Origin: an uncultured Flavobacterium sp.
GTDB lineage: Bacteria > Bacteroidota > Bacteroidia > Flavobacteriales > Flavobacteriaceae
Direction: 5' to 3'
Length of the DNA: 7,011 bases
Assembly: GCA_945957245.1 (NCBI GenBank)
Contig: CAMFLD010000147.1
Coordinates: 1 to 7,011, forward strand
This document shows, in pieces, positions 6,036 through 7,011 of this stretch (position 1 is the first letter of the stretch; each line of letters starts with the position of its first letter). A program made the translations under genes and the position numbers. The notes below the pieces were generated by a model, which was not told the DNA's origin, searched no databases, and worked only from the letters and a program-made list of their open reading frames with translations.

Positions 6036-6824
6036 TTACACCTCTACTTCTCCCTGATAAACAAAAGTGGCCGGGCCTTTTAGGAATACATTGATGTATT
6101 TGGAATCATCGGCTAATTTGTCAAATGAGACTTCCAGCTTTCCGCCTTCTACATCAAGTTCCACATTATGGGAATTGGTTCTGCCAATAGCATTCATGGC
6201 GATAGCTGCTGCCGTAGCTCCTGTACCACAGGAAAAGGTTTCGTCCTCCACGCCTCTTTCATAAGTACGCAGGCGAAAGTGGTTATCAGAAATCTGATTG
6301 ACAAAATTCACATTGCTTCCTGCCTTCCCATACAAGTCAGAATAGCGGATTTCAGCTCCTTTATTTTTAACATCAAAATGATCCAAATCATCTACCAGCA
6401 TTACGTGGTGCGGAGAACCTGTGTCAAGAAAAATATAATCTTTTTCAATTTTAACAGTATCAACATCTTTCATCTGTAATGATACTTCTCCATTTGCTAA
6501 AATGGTTGCATAATGCAGACCATCGGTTGCTACAAATGTGGTTTCATCCGATACCAGACCAAGTTTATGGGCAAAAGCTACTATACAGCGTCCGCCATTA
6601 CCACACATCGAACTTTGGTTTCCATCGGAATTATAATATACCATCCTGAAATCATTCTGGCTATCATTTTCCAATAATATTAGTCCATCTGCTCCTATTC
6701 CAAACCTGCGGTCGCATAATTTCATTACCAGCGCTGTATCATTTTTTGGGAAAAAATTTTGCCTGTTATCAATAAAGATAAAGTCGTTTCCGGTTCCTTC
6801 GTACTTGTAAAATGTTGTTTTCAT
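6036..6824 (-). CDS. dapF: Diaminopimelate epimerase DapF
   Basis: DapF interconverts LL- and meso-2,6-diaminopimelate without a cofactor, feeding lysine and peptidoglycan synthesis in the cytosol. From the ATG at 6824 the protein is 262 aa. It opens with FYKYEGTGNDF (5-15), then RRFGIGADGL (39-48), the first catalytic cysteine in SMCGNGGRC (C74), GSNVNFV (169-175), YERGVEDET (188-196) and the second catalytic cysteine in FSCGTGATA (C199). Both halves of the pseudo-symmetric fold are complete and the length is normal. A GTG at 6842 would add six residues, but it overlaps the likely -7 promoter element, so the ATG at 6824 is the real start. It is the first gene of the leftward block and divergent from the protease-like gene at 6959. 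Confidence 0.97.
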   Translation of the reverse strand: MKTTFYKYEGTGNDFIFIDNRQNFFPKNDTALVMKLCDRRFGIGADGLILLENDSQNDFRMVYYNSDGNQSSMCGNGGRCIVAFAHKLGLVSDETTFVATDGLHYATILANGEVSLQMKDVDTVKIEKDYIFLDTGSPHHVMLVDDLDHFDVKNKGAEIRYSDLYGKAGSNVNFVNQISDNHFRLRTYERGVEDETFSCGTGATAAAIAMNAIGRTNSHNVELDVEGGKLEVSFDKLADDSKYINVFLKGPATFVYQGEVEV

Positions 6825-6841
6825 AGCGTAGTTGAGTCCCA

Positions 6842-6849
6842 CAAATATA
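6842..6849 (-). promoter_or_regulatory. Probable Bacteroidota -7 promoter element for dapF
   Basis: The minus strand reads TATATTTG, an exact TAnnTTTG match, ending 17 bp before the dapF ATG at 6824. No clear -33 TTTG is found at the usual distance. It would drive the dapF-GNAT-mltG-DUF2279 block with a leader of only about 10 nt. The final G of the element is the G of the GTG at 6842, ruling that codon out as the start. Confidence 0.5.
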
Positions 6850-6856
6850 GCAAATA

Positions 6857-6902
6857 TTAAGATTAACTTAAAATTTGTTAAACCACCGTTAAAGGCAGTT
6901 AC
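6857..6902. promoter_or_regulatory. Helically phased TTAA/GTTAAA motif array in the divergent intergenic region
   Basis: TTAA cores fall at 6857, 6868, 6878 and 6889, with TTAC at 6899: steps of 11, 10, 11 and 10 bp, about one DNA turn each. Three of them read GTTAAA, GTTAAA and GTTACA (6877, 6888, 6898). TTAAC (6863-6867) and GTTAA (6877-6881) also form an inverted repeat. The array lies between the dapF promoter and the protease-like start. It could be a regulator-binding site or simply bendable AT-rich DNA. Beyond it, a TATAAT-like string at 6920-6925 is the only other promoter-like sequence before the ATG at 6959. Confidence 0.3.
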
Positions 6903-6958
6903 AGCGAAAAATGATTTTCTATAATTTTACTGTAAATAATTTAAAAAAGGTATTAAAT

Positions 6959-7011
6959 ATGAAACGGTTATCAAGTTTATTTTTGGTTTCTTTATTGAGT
7001 GGTATTACCAC
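6959..7011 (+). CDS. N-terminus of an exported protein, probably a DegQ/HtrA-type serine protease (3' partial)
   Basis: Only 17 codons fit in the window: M-K-R-L-S-S, then a hydrophobic stretch F-L-V-S-L-L-S-G-I-T, which is a signal peptide or signal anchor start. From memory, flavobacterial trypsin-like DegQ/HtrA periplasmic proteases open with a very similar sequence and are often encoded beside dapF, so this is the likely identity. The catalytic and PDZ domains lie outside the window and cannot be checked. AAAAAAGG lies about 11 bp upstream of the ATG. The gene is divergent from dapF and shares its 134-bp intergenic region. Confidence 0.55.
   Translation, partial: MKRLSSLFLVSLLSGIT

Noticed and set aside
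6842..6842. GTG start for dapF adding six residues
   Set aside because: The added residues are not part of the family and the codon overlaps the likely promoter element; ATG at 6824 fits F-Y-K-Y-E-G-T-G-N-D-F.

Overview
The window looks like chromosomal core DNA from a flavobacterium-like member of the Bacteroidota. The evidence is the AT-rich, A/T-tract-heavy intergenic DNA, three exact copies of the Bacteroidota -7 promoter element TAnnTTTG placed just upstream of genes, the near absence of Shine-Dalgarno sequences, and protein sequences (DnaA, MltG, DapF, a short RsmI-like methyltransferase) of flavobacterial type. No transposase, integrase, phage gene, CRISPR array or RNA gene is visible.

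Left part (1-2649, + strand): dnaA, lacking only its first few codons at the window edge; then a low-molecular-weight protein tyrosine phosphatase with its own likely promoter; then, 1 bp later, a short RsmI-like SAM-dependent methyltransferase. A hairpin at 2692-2715, T-rich on both strands, separates this block from the minus-strand genes.

Middle and right part (2760-6824, - strand, read right to left): dapF (diaminopimelate epimerase), a RimJ/RimL/SpeG-type GNAT acetyltransferase, mltG (endolytic murein transglycosylase), a DUF2279/YfiM-like exported protein, and an exported lysozyme/SLT-fold protein with its own promoter. Four of these five genes touch the cell envelope: dapF makes meso-diaminopimelate for peptidoglycan, MltG trims nascent glycan strands, the SLT-like protein would cut peptidoglycan, and the DUF2279 protein is an envelope protein of unknown role. 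The SLT-like gene is interrupted by one in-frame TGA at codon 31, just after the signal peptide and before the catalytic glutamate, so it is a probable pseudogene unless the codon is read through or is a sequencing error. mltG and the DUF2279 gene can only begin at non-ATG codons (TTG).

Right edge: divergent from dapF, the first 17 codons of an exported protein that resembles the N-terminus of flavobacterial DegQ/HtrA-type periplasmic serine proteases. The shared intergenic region holds TTAA motifs spaced one helical turn apart. I found no clearly new system here. The most unusual points are the interrupted SLT-like gene with its downstream hairpin and leader ORF, the paired TTG starts, and the phased motif array.
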